DNA from: Puia sp.
GTDB taxonomy: Bacteria > Bacteroidota > Bacteroidia > Chitinophagales > Chitinophagaceae
DNA length: 64,000 nucleotides
Assembly (NCBI GenBank): GCA_031292515.1
Contig: JARLGZ010000034.1
Location: 119,120-183,119 of the forward strand
Direction: 5' to 3'
A model generated the notes under the pieces. It made no database searches and had not been told where the DNA came from. It was given only the letters and a program-made list of their open reading frames with translations. Of the stretch, positions 28,291-37,374 are shown one piece after another. The number at the start of each line of letters is the position of its first letter. Positions within the stretch are counted from its first letter, which is position 1. The position numbers and the translations under genes are program-made.

Positions 28291-28615
28291 TTTTTTTTAT
28301 TTTTTGAAGTTTTTCCAAATAGACCTCCAGGGAATCCAGGTGGCTTTCCCAATGCTTTTTATATCGCTCCACCCATGCGGAGACTTCGCTCAGCTTGTCC
28401 AGCCGGGCTTCGCAAAACCGCTCCCGGCCCTCCTGCCTGATGACGATCAGCCCGCATTCGGCAAGGATCTTCACGTGCAGGGAGACCGCCTGCCGGGTCG
28501 TATCGAATTTCCCCGCGATGGCATTCACATTCAAAGATTCGTGGGCAAGCATATTAATGATCTCCCGACGCGTCGGATCCGCGATAGCCTGAAATACATC
28601 CCTTCTCGACTCCAT
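28274..28615 (-). CDS. ArsR-family transcriptional regulator
   Basis: A 113-residue winged-helix repressor. Residues 1-75 form the HTH (QAIADPTRREIINML, AIAGKFDTTRQAVSLHVKIL with the recognition helix). A C-terminal helix rich in Trp and Lys follows (VERYKKHWESHLDSLEVYLE). This AHSA1-linked subgroup lacks metal-binding Cys motifs. ATG 28615 is preferred over 28654 because family members begin about here and because the -7 box at 28636-28643 leaves only a short leader. Two palindromes overlap its own promoter, so autoregulation is likely. Confidence 0.9.
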   Translation of the reverse strand: MESRRDVFQAIADPTRREIINMLAHESLNVNAIAGKFDTTRQAVSLHVKILAECGLIVIRQEGRERFCEARLDKLSEVSAWVERYKKHWESHLDSLEVYLEKLQKIKKNGKRK

Positions 28616-28620
28616 AATAT

Positions 28621-28667
28621 GCAAGTATTTGCTTGCAAATATAAACGCAAGCATTTACTTGCGCAAA
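28621..28667 (-). promoter_or_regulatory. Promoter with twin ArsR operators
   Basis: Two 16-bp palindromes of form GCAAG-N6-CTTGC (28621-28636 and 28647-28662), 26 bp apart, sit exactly on a minus-strand Bacteroidota promoter: -33 TTTG (28664-28667), 20-bp spacer, -7 box TATATTTG (28636-28643). Binding of a repressor here would block the promoter of the ArsR-AHSA1 operon. Sequence match is direct; ArsR binding is inferred from position. Confidence 0.8.
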
Positions 28668-28803
28668 TTTTAGGGCAGGAATTTTATATGACTTTTACAA
28701 GGTTTTTTTTCGGCTTTCCCCGTCTTCTTTCATTCCGGCTCTGCCTTTCAAAAAGGATTCGGATATTTGCCCTCAATATATTACTACCTCAATCCATTAC
28801 TAT

Positions 28804-29232
28804 ATGCCTATAAAAATATTAATGGTCGAAAATGACCTTGACGATCGTCAACTTACAGAGGAGACCTTCAAACAGGAATGGCCCGGAGCCGCTGTCGAAT
28901 TTATATACGGCGCCGATTTGCCGGGTTGGTTGCAGCATAAAAGCAAAAAGCCGGACGCGACAGACGGTACGCCACCCTCACTCATCCTCCTCACCATGAA
29001 CGCCAATCCGAATGGCGCGATGAATATGATCCCACAGATACGCTCAAAAGAAGGATACGGCGAAATACCCGTCATTGTACTAAGCGAAACCACCTCACCG
29101 GAGGAGATCCGGGCCGCCTATTCGGCAGGAGCCAGTAGTTTCATAAAGAAGCCCTCCGGCTATGAGGATACCCTATTCAAGATACGCTCATTTATCAACT
29201 ACTGGATCCGGACGGTTGAACTCCCCGTTTAA
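28804..29232 (+). CDS. Stand-alone pseudo-receiver protein
   Basis: A 142-residue single receiver domain of Rcp1 type. It keeps the acidic pocket (VENDLDDR, residues 8-15), the Ser-Glu-Thr after strand 4 (residue 94) and the Lys-Pro (KKPSGY, 115-120). However, the phospho-accepting Asp is replaced by Thr64 (SLILLTMNANPNG where LILLDLN is normal). It therefore probably cannot be phosphorylated in the usual way and may act as a constitutive or protein-binding module. No kinase is nearby. It faces the ArsR promoter divergently. Confidence 0.85.
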   Translation: MPIKILMVENDLDDRQLTEETFKQEWPGAAVEFIYGADLPGWLQHKSKKPDATDGTPPSLILLTMNANPNGAMNMIPQIRSKEGYGEIPVIVLSETTSPEEIRAAYSAGASSFIKKPSGYEDTLFKIRSFINYWIRTVELPV

Positions 29233-29268
29233 TCCTGCCTGATCAGTTTTCATTCCTCCTCATCAGCT

Positions 29269-30308
29269 TTAATCTTTCCTCATCAGTCCGAACGCAAATT
29301 GCAACTGCGTCTGTACCCCATGCAGCAGATCGCACAAATTATCCGGCACCTCGTAATCCGGCATCGTCCCCCGTCCTTCCGCATAAGGCGGAACAACCGC
29401 GTTCTCATAATAGACCAGCGGGATCCATTGACCAGGAAATAAACCTTACCCGTAAAGGCGCCGGGCTGTGGCTTGACCGGGGCCAGCGGTGCGTTGTATT
29501 GTTCCCGAAGCAGGAAAGTCCCATCGGCCTCTCGTTGCAACTGCTCCCGCAACCACCGCCATTGTAACGCAGATCCACCACGAGATGACCGGTATGCTGA
29601 TCCCTCAGCTTACGCATGGACCCCCCCAAAAAATCATGCATCTTCTTTTTAGCCTCGGCTTCGTCTTTCCCTCCTCCAAAAGAGCGGATCGTGAGCAATG
29701 CGGCGTTTGAGTCTTTGAAGATTTCCAATCGCCAGGGGTGGACTTGGTTTGCTTTCATAACTGTCTTATAGGCACGCAGCAGATCCGCGTTGACCGGGTT
29801 ACCGACGAGATTGCGGCTGATCTCCCGGTAAGAGAGGGCCGGGCTAGTCTGCTCCTGTACGGATCTGGACGCGTCCTTGTACCGGATGACAAACGAATCC
29901 GGCCGCTCCACCATCCAATAATAGAAGAGGTTGAAATACTCCTCATTACACATTTTCTGCTTTGAGGTTATAATATATCCATCCCCCCACAAGTGACGGT
30001 ATATATATGATCGGATCGAATCGATAGGACGACCGTTGATGCTGAGCAATTCATCACCTGACCGGATCCGGCGATCGGCCGTACGGTTCAGTATGATATA
30101 GGCACGGGAACCGAACCAGAAAATATTGTATGGGAATACCCGGTACTGGCTTTGATACCGGGCCTCCCAGTCCGAACCGGTGTAAACGCCGGTATGGGCA
30201 CAACGAATGCGCTAAACCAGCGTGGCCAGCAGCGGTTCGCTCAAAAGAGCCGCAAAACCCGGCAACAGGCAAAACAAAAAAAAGGATCAGGTGTATAAAC
30301 CAGCTCAT
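29269..30308 (-). pseudogene. Degenerate S41-family (C-terminal processing) peptidase
   Basis: Pieces of a secreted S41 peptidase appear in different frames. There is a signal peptide at MSWFIHLILFFVLPVAGF (start 30308). A PDZ-like segment, LNRTADRRIRSGDELLSING, then reads into a frame with PVNADLLRAYKTVMKANQ and the peptidase hallmark RKLRDQHTGHLVVDLRYNGGG. After a shift near 29560 comes REQYNAPLAPVKPQPGAFTG and KVYFLVNGS; a third frame gives VVPPYAEGRGTMPDYEVPDN to the stop at 29269. At least three frameshifts are needed, and the segment with the catalytic Ser/Lys after LVNGS is deleted. Dead gene. Confidence 0.85.
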
Positions 30309-30321
30309 ATGGGCTATGGAA

Positions 30322-30329
30322 TACATTTG
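30322..30329 (+). promoter_or_regulatory. Putative -7 box of the permease gene
   Basis: TACATTTG matches TAnnTTTG exactly, 60 bases before ATG 30390. It lies just outside the S41 pseudogene start, in the divergent region. No clear -33 TTTG at the usual distance, so confidence is limited. Confidence 0.4.
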
Positions 30330-30389
30330 TCGTAAATTTAATACATCCCGGCAAAACATATTATATTGTCATAAACTTCCCACCTGACG

Positions 30390-32795
30390 ATGTTCAAAAA
30401 CTATCTCATCCTGGCCTGGCGAAACCTGTTAAAGAACCGGGTCTACTCCTTTATCAACATCTTCGGCCTCTCGTTGGGAATCGCATTTGCGTTACTGGCC
30501 GGAGCCTTCGCCTGGAGCGAACTCCGGGTAAACCATTCCTTAAAAAATGCCGACCGCCAATACATCATTCTAAGCGAATGGAAAAACCCGGATACCAGCC
30601 CGGAGACCATATCCCTTGCGGGACTACCGGTCGCCCTGAAAAGACTATACCCACGGCTGGTGGCGGACTATTATCGTTTCGACGGACGCTCCTCTATTGT
30701 ATCGCGAGGCAATAATCATTTCCGGGAGGGTCTGCAATTTGGCGACAGCACCTTGCTGAAAATGTACGGCTTCAAACTACTATACGGCGATCCGGCAAAT
30801 GCGCTGAATGATCCCTCCTCAGTGGTGTTAACAAAGGAAATCGCGCTGAAATATTTTGGGCAGAGAGACCCCATAGGCCAGACAATAACCGTCGAAGGCG
30901 TTTCGGGTGACAGGCGTGATTTCATGGTCACCGGGGTATTGGATAAACCAGAGAGAAATACGATTATTAAGCTGGGTTTTAACCATGACAATTTATTTTT
31001 TAATACGGCGGCCGCCAAATTTTTCAGAATCGATTTTGACGAAGCATGGGATAACGCTGAGATGAACGATCTCATCGAACTCCAAAAGAACGTGAGCCCA
31101 AAAGACGTCGAAGCCGCCATGCGCGAACTGCTTAGAAACAATGCCCCCGAAATAGCAAACGATCTGACCCCCCGCCTGGTGTCATTGACCGACTATAACC
31201 TCCTGGCAAATAATGGGCTCGTAAAAAAGATGATCGTCACGATGTCTTGTATTGCCGGGTTTATCCTGCTGATGGCCATCGTCAATTTTGTAAACATCTC
31301 CATCGGCCGCTCCTCCTCCCGTATGAAAGAGATGGGCATCCGGAAAGTAATAGGCGGCCTGAGGAAACAACTGATTGGGCAGTTCCTGGTTGAATCGAAC
31401 ACACTCGTCTCGCTAGCCACCCTGCTGGCATTTGTCATTTATTCCGTCGCTAAATCCGGCTTCGGCCGCCTGCTGGACAAAGAAATGCCGGCCATACCGG
31501 ATTTCTCACCCGGTTTTTTTGTCGTCTCCCTCCTTTTCGTCTTTTTGATCGGCTCACTGGCAGGGATCTACCCGGCACTGGTCCTATCAGGACTAAAATC
31601 CGTCGATTCGTTAAAAGGAAACCTGAACGCCGTCCGGGACAATATCTGGTTTCGGAGGACTTTGGTCGGCTTCCAGTTCGCCACAGCCGCCATCGTCTTT
31701 ATCGGCGCGATCATCGTCACCCAACAGGTCAACCTTTTTTTCAGCGACCGGCTGGGCTACAACAAAAATCAGATCCTATATGTACAGTTGCCTCGGGACT
31801 GGACGGCAAACGGGGTTCTGAAGGCGGAAGGCATCCGTAACGTGCTGTCCGGCGTACCGGCCGTCTCCTCGATCTCGTTGTCGTTTGAAATACCGGACGG
31901 AAGCAATACTTACAATAGCCCCTTCTACAGACAGGGCTCAAACCCTTCACAGGCTATTCTGACGCAGGGACTAACGGTTGACAATCAGTTCGCTGACACC
32001 TACGGCATACCCTTACAGGCAGGCGTATTTTTCGGACCCTATGATCATGCCGGCGATTCCGACCGGGTCGTGATCAACGAGACGGCCTCAAAAGCGATGG
32101 GATGGGCCAGGCCGGAGGATGCCGTCGGGCAAAAGATCATGACCGCAGGCGCCTCCCTGCCCTTGACAGTCGTGGGCGTCACCGCAGACTTTCATTATGG
32201 ATCCATGCAATCGCATATCCTGCCGCTAATCTTCAACAATATCTACTATACGGAGTCTTATCGTTATTTATCCATCCGGCTAAAACCAGGAGACATCACG
32301 GAAAACCTTTCCGCCCTGCAGCAGAAATGGTCGGTCCTCTTACCCGGTGAACCCTTCGCGTATCATTTTATGGACGAAGCCCTCGAGAGATTGTACAGCA
32401 GCGAAATACAATTAAAAAGAGCTACCTATCTCGCGACGGGTCTGGCCATCATCATCGTATTGCTGGGGGTGACAGGACTGGTATCCCTGAGTATCCGGAA
32501 AAGGGCAAAAGAGATCGGCATCCGAAAAATATTGGGTTCTTCTGTCCCGGGCATCATCGCGCTGTTCCTGAAAGATTTCCTGGCGGTCGTCGCGATATCC
32601 GGACTCCTAGCCTCCCCCCTGGCCTATCTCATCATGCAAAAATGGCTCAACGACTATGCCTGCAAGATCCCTATCTCCTTCGGACCATTCGGGATCTCCC
32701 TGGGCCTGATCACAATCATAACCGTTTTGCTGATCATCCTGCAAACCATAAAGACCGCTCACGCAAACCCGATAAAAAGCCTGCGAAGCGAATAA
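30390..32795 (+). CDS. MacB/FtsX-like ABC transporter permease
   Basis: An 801-residue membrane protein of the same family as the 16.2-18.7 kb gene, but not a recent copy. TM1 is at about residue 20-40 (NIFGLSLGIAFALLAGAFAW). The first FtsX block (about 280-425) is preceded by SSRMKEMGIRKVIGGLRKQL. A long periplasmic domain follows, and the second FtsX block (about 675-795) has IRKRAKEIGIRKILGSSVPG. No ATPase is adjacent. It shares the divergent region with the dead S41 gene and carries a TAnnTTTG box upstream. Substrate unknown. Confidence 0.88.
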   Translation: MFKNYLILAWRNLLKNRVYSFINIFGLSLGIAFALLAGAFAWSELRVNHSLKNADRQYIILSEWKNPDTSPETISLAGLPVALKRLYPRLVADYYRFDGRSSIVSRGNNHFREGLQFGDSTLLKMYGFKLLYGDPANALNDPSSVVLTKEIALKYFGQRDPIGQTITVEGVSGDRRDFMVTGVLDKPERNTIIKLGFNHDNLFFNTAAAKFFRIDFDEAWDNAEMNDLIELQKNVSPKDVEAAMRELLRNNAPEIANDLTPRLVSLTDYNLLANNGLVKKMIVTMSCIAGFILLMAIVNFVNISIGRSSSRMKEMGIRKVIGGLRKQLIGQFLVESNTLVSLATLLAFVIYSVAKSGFGRLLDKEMPAIPDFSPGFFVVSLLFVFLIGSLAGIYPALVLSGLKSVDSLKGNLNAVRDNIWFRRTLVGFQFATAAIVFIGAIIVTQQVNLFFSDRLGYNKNQILYVQLPRDWTANGVLKAEGIRNVLSGVPAVSSISLSFEIPDGSNTYNSPFYRQGSNPSQAILTQGLTVDNQFADTYGIPLQAGVFFGPYDHAGDSDRVVINETASKAMGWARPEDAVGQKIMTAGASLPLTVVGVTADFHYGSMQSHILPLIFNNIYYTESYRYLSIRLKPGDITENLSALQQKWSVLLPGEPFAYHFMDEALERLYSSEIQLKRATYLATGLAIIIVLLGVTGLVSLSIRKRAKEIGIRKILGSSVPGIIALFLKDFLAVVAISGLLASPLAYLIMQKWLNDYACKIPISFGPFGISLGLITIITVLLIILQTIKTAHANPIKSLRSE

Positions 32796-32908
32796 CAACG
32801 ATTACTTAATAATTCGATAACATTCCATACCCGTATTAGTCTCATTTTTGCCGACGATCAAATACCCGCCACAGAAACAGCTGGCAACCTCTTCAAAAAC
32901 TGACTGCC

Positions 32909-34159
32909 ATGAGGCTCCGAAAAATCTTTCCCCGATTCCTTTGTATAGTAATTTATATAGCCGGTTTCTTGGAATGGTTCCCTGCATCCGCGCAACAAAA
33001 TGACAAGACCGCCGTGCAAAGACTCTCGGGGAAATCGGGCCGCCCGCAAAAAATCATCATCGTCATGATGGACGGCTTCGGCGATGAATACTACCGGAAC
33101 AGCGATATGCCCACCTTGAACGAAATGGAAAAGGCGGGTCTGTATAAAGTCGTACCCTCGCTCATGCCATCCGTCACCAACGTAAACAACGCCTCGATCA
33201 TCACCGGAGAAACACCGGAAAAGAATGGAATAACCGGGAACGTATTCCTGAATCCGGAAACAGGCAAGGAGGAATATACCGAAGACCCGAAACAGCTGCT
33301 GGCGCCCACCCTCTTCGAAAAGGCCCGCGCGGCAGGTGTCAAATCCATCCTCTTCTCCTGTAAGACAAAGACCGTCCAGCTATTAAGCGGAGGGGCCGGA
33401 GAGACGATGTGCTGGGAGACGGCTTCCCCGGTCTGGATCAAACGTCTCGGAGAACGCCCGGACATCTATAGCAGGGAAGTCAATTACTGGATCATGGAAG
33501 CGGCTCTCTACAGTATAAGACAGGATCCGGATCTGGGTCTCATCTATATCCATACCACCGACTATCCCATGCACACATGGGCGCCCGAAAGCCCGGAGTC
33601 GAAAGAGCACCTTCATAAAATGGATGGCTATCTCGCACAACTGAGAAAGGCCGCCCCTGATGCTGCCATCCTGATAACGGCAGACCACACCGTCAGGCAT
33701 AAAACAAAGTGCTGGGATCTTGAAAAAGCATGTCCAAACCGCGGCATCGCCATAAAAGCGGCGATCTCACCTGAAAAAGACCGATACTATAAACATCACC
33801 TGGGCATGGGAGGATCGGCCTATGTATACCTCAATAGTGCCGGGGACTCATCCGGGCTCAGACAACTGCTATTGGGGCTCAAAGGAGTGGAAGAAGTCAT
33901 TTCCAGGGCCGAAGCCGTAAGAAGATACCACCTGATGCCGGAACGAATCGGAGACTTCATGGTGCTGGGAGACAGCACAACTGTATTCGGGCACCTGGAA
34001 AACAGCGATTCAGAAGATTTGCCCATGACTTACCGCAGTCACGGCTCTACCTATGAAGCCCGGGTCCCACTGTTCGTCTACAATGCCCGCAAGGCGCCGC
34101 CCCTATCCTATTTTACAGACAATTATAAATTGGCAGCCTGGCTATACCAGGCATATTGA
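32909..34159 (+). CDS. Secreted phosphonoacetate-hydrolase-like phosphodiesterase
   Basis: A 416-residue alkaline-phosphatase-superfamily enzyme with a signal peptide (about 1-30). The metal/nucleophile motifs fit phosphonoacetate hydrolase (PhnA) better than general nucleotide pyrophosphatases: IIIVMMDGFGDEYY (metal Asp), VVPSLMPSVTNVNNASIITG (nucleophilic Thr in TNxNN), NGITGNVFLNPETGKEEY, YIHTTDYPMHTWAP (Asp and His), ITADHTVRH, and a late His in MTYRSHGS. PhnA proper cleaves phosphonoacetate to acetate and phosphate and is usually cytosolic. A secreted form with no phosphonate genes nearby may act on a different phospho-substrate. Confidence 0.8.
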   Translation: MRLRKIFPRFLCIVIYIAGFLEWFPASAQQNDKTAVQRLSGKSGRPQKIIIVMMDGFGDEYYRNSDMPTLNEMEKAGLYKVVPSLMPSVTNVNNASIITGETPEKNGITGNVFLNPETGKEEYTEDPKQLLAPTLFEKARAAGVKSILFSCKTKTVQLLSGGAGETMCWETASPVWIKRLGERPDIYSREVNYWIMEAALYSIRQDPDLGLIYIHTTDYPMHTWAPESPESKEHLHKMDGYLAQLRKAAPDAAILITADHTVRHKTKCWDLEKACPNRGIAIKAAISPEKDRYYKHHLGMGGSAYVYLNSAGDSSGLRQLLLGLKGVEEVISRAEAVRRYHLMPERIGDFMVLGDSTTVFGHLENSDSEDLPMTYRSHGSTYEARVPLFVYNARKAPPLSYFTDNYKLAAWLYQAY

Positions 34160-34218
34160 GAAAGGCATCATACCTGCAGATCACAAGCCATCCCAGCAAT
34201 CAGAACCATCCCGGCAGA

Positions 34219-35385
34219 TTAGAGGCCGTCTTTTAAACTGTTTCTCAACTGAGCCAGATATTCAACGGTAGAGGTCGCACTGCCGGAAGAAGGATCCTGT
34301 ACAGCACAATTCCTCCTGATATAGCTCTTGATATCTGCCATCTGCCAGATGGCGCCTCCTGCCAGACCCGGATAGTCTTTTTTGAATGCGGCCATTTCTG
34401 TCTTGATTTCGTCGGGTGTCTTGCCATTGTGGACGGCGCCACAGACACCAAAGGACCCGCGACACAAAAAGATTGGGTAGACCGGGATATCGGTTGCGAG
34501 ATCCTTTACCCATTGACCGGGAACATTGTTTTTGCCGCCATCATAACATTGCAGATAGACCGCATCTACAATATCGCGTCGCGATCCGGTCGAATGCGAT
34601 CCGGTCAAAATGGCCTTCCAGTATTCCGCATTCTTAAAAGGACAGAGCGTCATATGCAGGTGAAGCTTATGGGCCATCTTGCCCAATAGCACAATGGAGG
34701 GACTATCATATACGGATTCGTCATCGACGCATATCGCGTCGGCTCCTATCGTTTTCTTTAACACTTTGCATAGTTCATACAATGTGCTCTTTCTACCGGT
34801 TCCCGTCGCAATACCCGGTGCGGAATTCGAAGGGTCCGTCCAATCCTTTATAAAATCAAAAGTGTTCGGCGGCTGATTAATCCATCTGCCTTCGAGCAAA
34901 ATTTCGATGCGTCTCACGGAGCTCACCCCTTGTTTCAGGGAGGCTACGCGCTTTAGCCAATCTTTATCACCCACATACTCGCCGTTATGAATGATTGGAC
35001 TTCGGCTGTCGCCGGAATACAGATCCCCATTGGCGTGAATATAGAAACTCGAAAGAACCACGGTTGTAAAACCGGATGTCTTTATATTTTCGAAAGTCGA
35101 ATCATCCCCCGGATACAACCCGCGGCCGTAAAGGATCAGGTTCGTGTCGATGGGCGAAGACCGGCCGGACCGATCAATAGCCGATCGATCAATGACGGAG
35201 CCATCAATACCTGGCCGGTCAATGACGGACCGATGACCCGCTATCCCGGACTTTTCGCTCAGCCTCCGGGAATGCGCATAGACAGGAACACCACATAAGA
35301 AGAAGAAGAAAATCGTCAGTATTGTAATCGTCGGATTTAGCGCCACCGCTTTCATAGCCATCGCTTTCCTAGCCATCCCTTTCAT
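34219..35385 (-). CDS. Secreted protein, possible TIM-barrel glycoside-hydrolase-like
   Basis: A 388-residue exported protein. The N-terminal helix ILTIFFFFLCGVPVYAH is a signal. An Ile-Asp-Arg-rich repeat linker follows (GSVIDRSAIDRSGRS, about residues 50-78). The body (about 80-388) reads like a TIM barrel, with strand motifs FTTVVLSSFYIHANGDLYS, VRRIEILLEGRW, GADAICVDDESVYDS and DAVYLQCYDGGKNN. This is reminiscent of GH18-like folds, but I cannot identify a D-x-E catalytic pair with certainty. Real gene; function unassigned. Binding or glycan cleavage is a guess. Confidence 0.6.
   Translation of the reverse strand: MKGMARKAMAMKAVALNPTITILTIFFFFLCGVPVYAHSRRLSEKSGIAGHRSVIDRPGIDGSVIDRSAIDRSGRSSPIDTNLILYGRGLYPGDDSTFENIKTSGFTTVVLSSFYIHANGDLYSGDSRSPIIHNGEYVGDKDWLKRVASLKQGVSSVRRIEILLEGRWINQPPNTFDFIKDWTDPSNSAPGIATGTGRKSTLYELCKVLKKTIGADAICVDDESVYDSPSIVLLGKMAHKLHLHMTLCPFKNAEYWKAILTGSHSTGSRRDIVDAVYLQCYDGGKNNVPGQWVKDLATDIPVYPIFLCRGSFGVCGAVHNGKTPDEIKTEMAAFKKDYPGLAGGAIWQMADIKSYIRRNCAVQDPSSGSATSTVEYLAQLRNSLKDGL
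35168..35236. repeat. Degenerate repeat encoding Ile-Asp-Arg linker
   Basis: Repeated GATCAAT/GGTCAATGACGGA-like units of about 15 bp on the plus strand. In frame on the minus strand, they give IDR/VIDR-type units between signal peptide and mature domain of the secreted protein. Confidence 0.65.
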
Positions 35386-35601
35386 GATAGAACTTTTTTC
35401 GTCAGCCCAAATTAGCCATTTAACGAATCTGAAATTTTACCGTTCAACACATCTCCGCCATCGGTGATTGCAGGTGGATCCCGGTAGTTTAGCCTCTTTT
35501 TTGGAGGATTTGAGCGTGGACTGCAGGAAAACGGCTTTATTTCTTCGTCTATCCGGCTTTAAAAGCCTATCTTCACCGGTATCGAGCATTACAACATAAA
35601 A

Positions 35602-35874
35602 TCAATTGTATTCCTCACCCCGTTGAAAGGCTTCGAAGGCGGAATGAATTTCGCGAAGGATATCCTCAGGCAGCCCGGTGAACTTCATTTTCTCGAAAGA
35701 GACAGTTGTGGGCAAAAATTGGGCCATGCTCTGGTGATGATTTCTCAGGAAGTCTCGTTTCTCAGAGGGCCAGCGAGGTTCCCCTTTTTCAAAGAATTCG
35801 AGGAATTTCTCTTCGACCTGGTCGAAATTTTTCTTCAGCAATTCAATACCAGAAACTTTTTTATTCATCATCAT
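35602..35874 (-). CDS. Small hypothetical acidic helical protein
   Basis: About 90 residues from the MMMNKKV start (35874); upstream in-frame ATG 35913 is less likely. Predicted to be mostly helical, with charged stretches (DQVEEKFLEFFEKGEPRWPS, EDILREIHSAFEAFQRGEEYN). It is not a shadow of another gene, as codon use is like its neighbours. It lies 60 bp from the divergent FabH-like gene. No family recognised; it could be a small cytosolic accessory protein. Confidence 0.55.
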   Translation of the reverse strand: MMMNKKVSGIELLKKNFDQVEEKFLEFFEKGEPRWPSEKRDFLRNHHQSMAQFLPTTVSFEKMKFTGLPEDILREIHSAFEAFQRGEEYN

Positions 35875-35934
35875 ATTCTTATAAAGGTAGGTAAAATATA
35901 GGCGACCGGACATTTTACTTCTCTATTCGAAACT

Positions 35935-37053
35935 ATGCTTCGTTCAATTATCACAGGATCGGGTTGCTATATCCCGGAAATCGTAGTCAAAAACATCGAT
36001 TTTTCAGAGAACGAATTTTATTCTCCTGACGGATCGCGGCTGGACAGACCGGTTGCGGAAATCGTTACAAAATTCAGCAAGATCACAGGCATCGCCGAAC
36101 GCCGGTATGCGCATCCGGACCTGCTCACTTCCGATATAGCGGCAAAGGCCGGGGAACTGGCAATCATCGACAGCGGCATCGATCGCGAGGAAATCGACCA
36201 GCTCATCGTGGCACACAACTTCGGCGATATGACCACGCACCGCGCCGACGAGAGAGATTTCTCTCATCCGGCACAGACCGACATCGTACCTTCCCTCGCA
36301 TCGAGAGTAAAAAGACAATTGCGTATCGTAAACCCCGCCTGCATCCCGTATGACCTCATATTCGGCTGCCCCGGATGGCTGCAGGGAATGATCCAGGCCG
36401 ATGCATTCTTTAAAGCCGGGATCGCAAAAAACGCCCTCATCATAGGAGCGGAAATTTTATCACGGGTCATAGATCCGCACGACCGGGATAGCATGATCTT
36501 CTCGGACGGCGCCGGCGCCTGTATCCTTCAATACAAGGAAACAGAAGAACCGGGCGCCGGAATCCTTTCCTCAAATACCCGTTCCGATTGCGGAGAAGAG
36601 ACCGGCTACATCCGCCTCGGCGAAACATATAAGCCTGCAACCGGCCAGGACCCGAAATGCCAGGATACGAAATATATCAAGATGCTCGGCCGCAAAGTGT
36701 ATGAATATGCCTTGCGGCACGTGCCTTCGGCGATGAAGGACTGCCTCGACCGTAGCGGATTTGGCATCCGGGATGTAAAAGCCGTCTTTATCCATCAGGC
36801 AAACGAGAAAATGGACGAAGCCATCGTAAAGGCCTTCTTCGGTTTGTATGGAGTGACTGACCTGCCTGCCGACGTGATGCCGATGTGCATTCAATGGCTG
36901 GGCAATAGCTCGGTCGCCACCATTCCCACATTATTTGACCTGGTAAGGAAGGGCAACATGCCCGGCCACAAACTTTGTAAGGGTGACATTATATTGTTCG
37001 CATCAGTGGGGGCAGGCATGAATATCAATGCCGTTTGCTACGGCTGCTGCTAA
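35935..37053 (+). CDS. 3-oxoacyl-ACP synthase III-like (FabH family)
   Basis: A 372-residue thiolase-fold condensing enzyme. The nucleophile Cys lies in YDLIFGCPGWLQGMIQADAF (about residue 145). The catalytic His is in AVFIHQANEKM (about 285) and Asn in QWLGNSSVATIPTLFDL (about 322), completing Cys-His-Asn. The C-terminal GDIILFASVGAGMNINAVCY is typical. It joins an acyl group and malonyl-ACP (or a related extender) in fatty-acid or specialised lipid synthesis. It is followed 14 bp later by a small conserved-looking gene. Primary FabH versus a secondary paralogue cannot be decided from this window. Confidence 0.88.
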   Translation: MLRSIITGSGCYIPEIVVKNIDFSENEFYSPDGSRLDRPVAEIVTKFSKITGIAERRYAHPDLLTSDIAAKAGELAIIDSGIDREEIDQLIVAHNFGDMTTHRADERDFSHPAQTDIVPSLASRVKRQLRIVNPACIPYDLIFGCPGWLQGMIQADAFFKAGIAKNALIIGAEILSRVIDPHDRDSMIFSDGAGACILQYKETEEPGAGILSSNTRSDCGEETGYIRLGETYKPATGQDPKCQDTKYIKMLGRKVYEYALRHVPSAMKDCLDRSGFGIRDVKAVFIHQANEKMDEAIVKAFFGLYGVTDLPADVMPMCIQWLGNSSVATIPTLFDLVRKGNMPGHKLCKGDIILFASVGAGMNINAVCYGCC

Positions 37054-37067
37054 AAAACACATCTACT

Positions 37068-37328
37068 ATGACTATTGAACAGATCGAAAAATTTATCGTA
37101 AGCAATCCGGAAAATGCCGGCCAGACCATCAAAGTCTCTTTCAAAACCAGGAATACGGTGGAGGGAGTCTTTATAAAAACAGCCGACTATAGCGAACTAA
37201 AGAAGAGAAATTTCTGGCGCATCGTGACCCTTAAAAATGTGGAAAGTTACCAGGGCTCAAAAGACCTCAACTTGTCCAGGATCTTCAACGGCGCAGAGTT
37301 CGTGAGGCTTTCCCCAAACGGCAAATAA
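37068..37328 (+). CDS. Small hypothetical protein downstream of FabH-like gene
   Basis: An 86-residue cytosolic protein from ATG 37068, 14 bp after the FabH-like stop, so probably co-transcribed. Sequence has beta-strand-like segments (QTIKVSFKTRNTVEGVFIK, FWRIVTLKNVESYQG), suggesting a small barrel such as an SH3- or Sm-like fold. No family recognised. An earlier in-frame start would overlap the previous gene by 19 bases and is less likely. Confidence 0.6.
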   Translation: MTIEQIEKFIVSNPENAGQTIKVSFKTRNTVEGVFIKTADYSELKKRNFWRIVTLKNVESYQGSKDLNLSRIFNGAEFVRLSPNGK

Positions 37329-37374
37329 CCGGGCCGGCAGGACCACGCGGGACCGGCGGGACTGGCGCATACCC

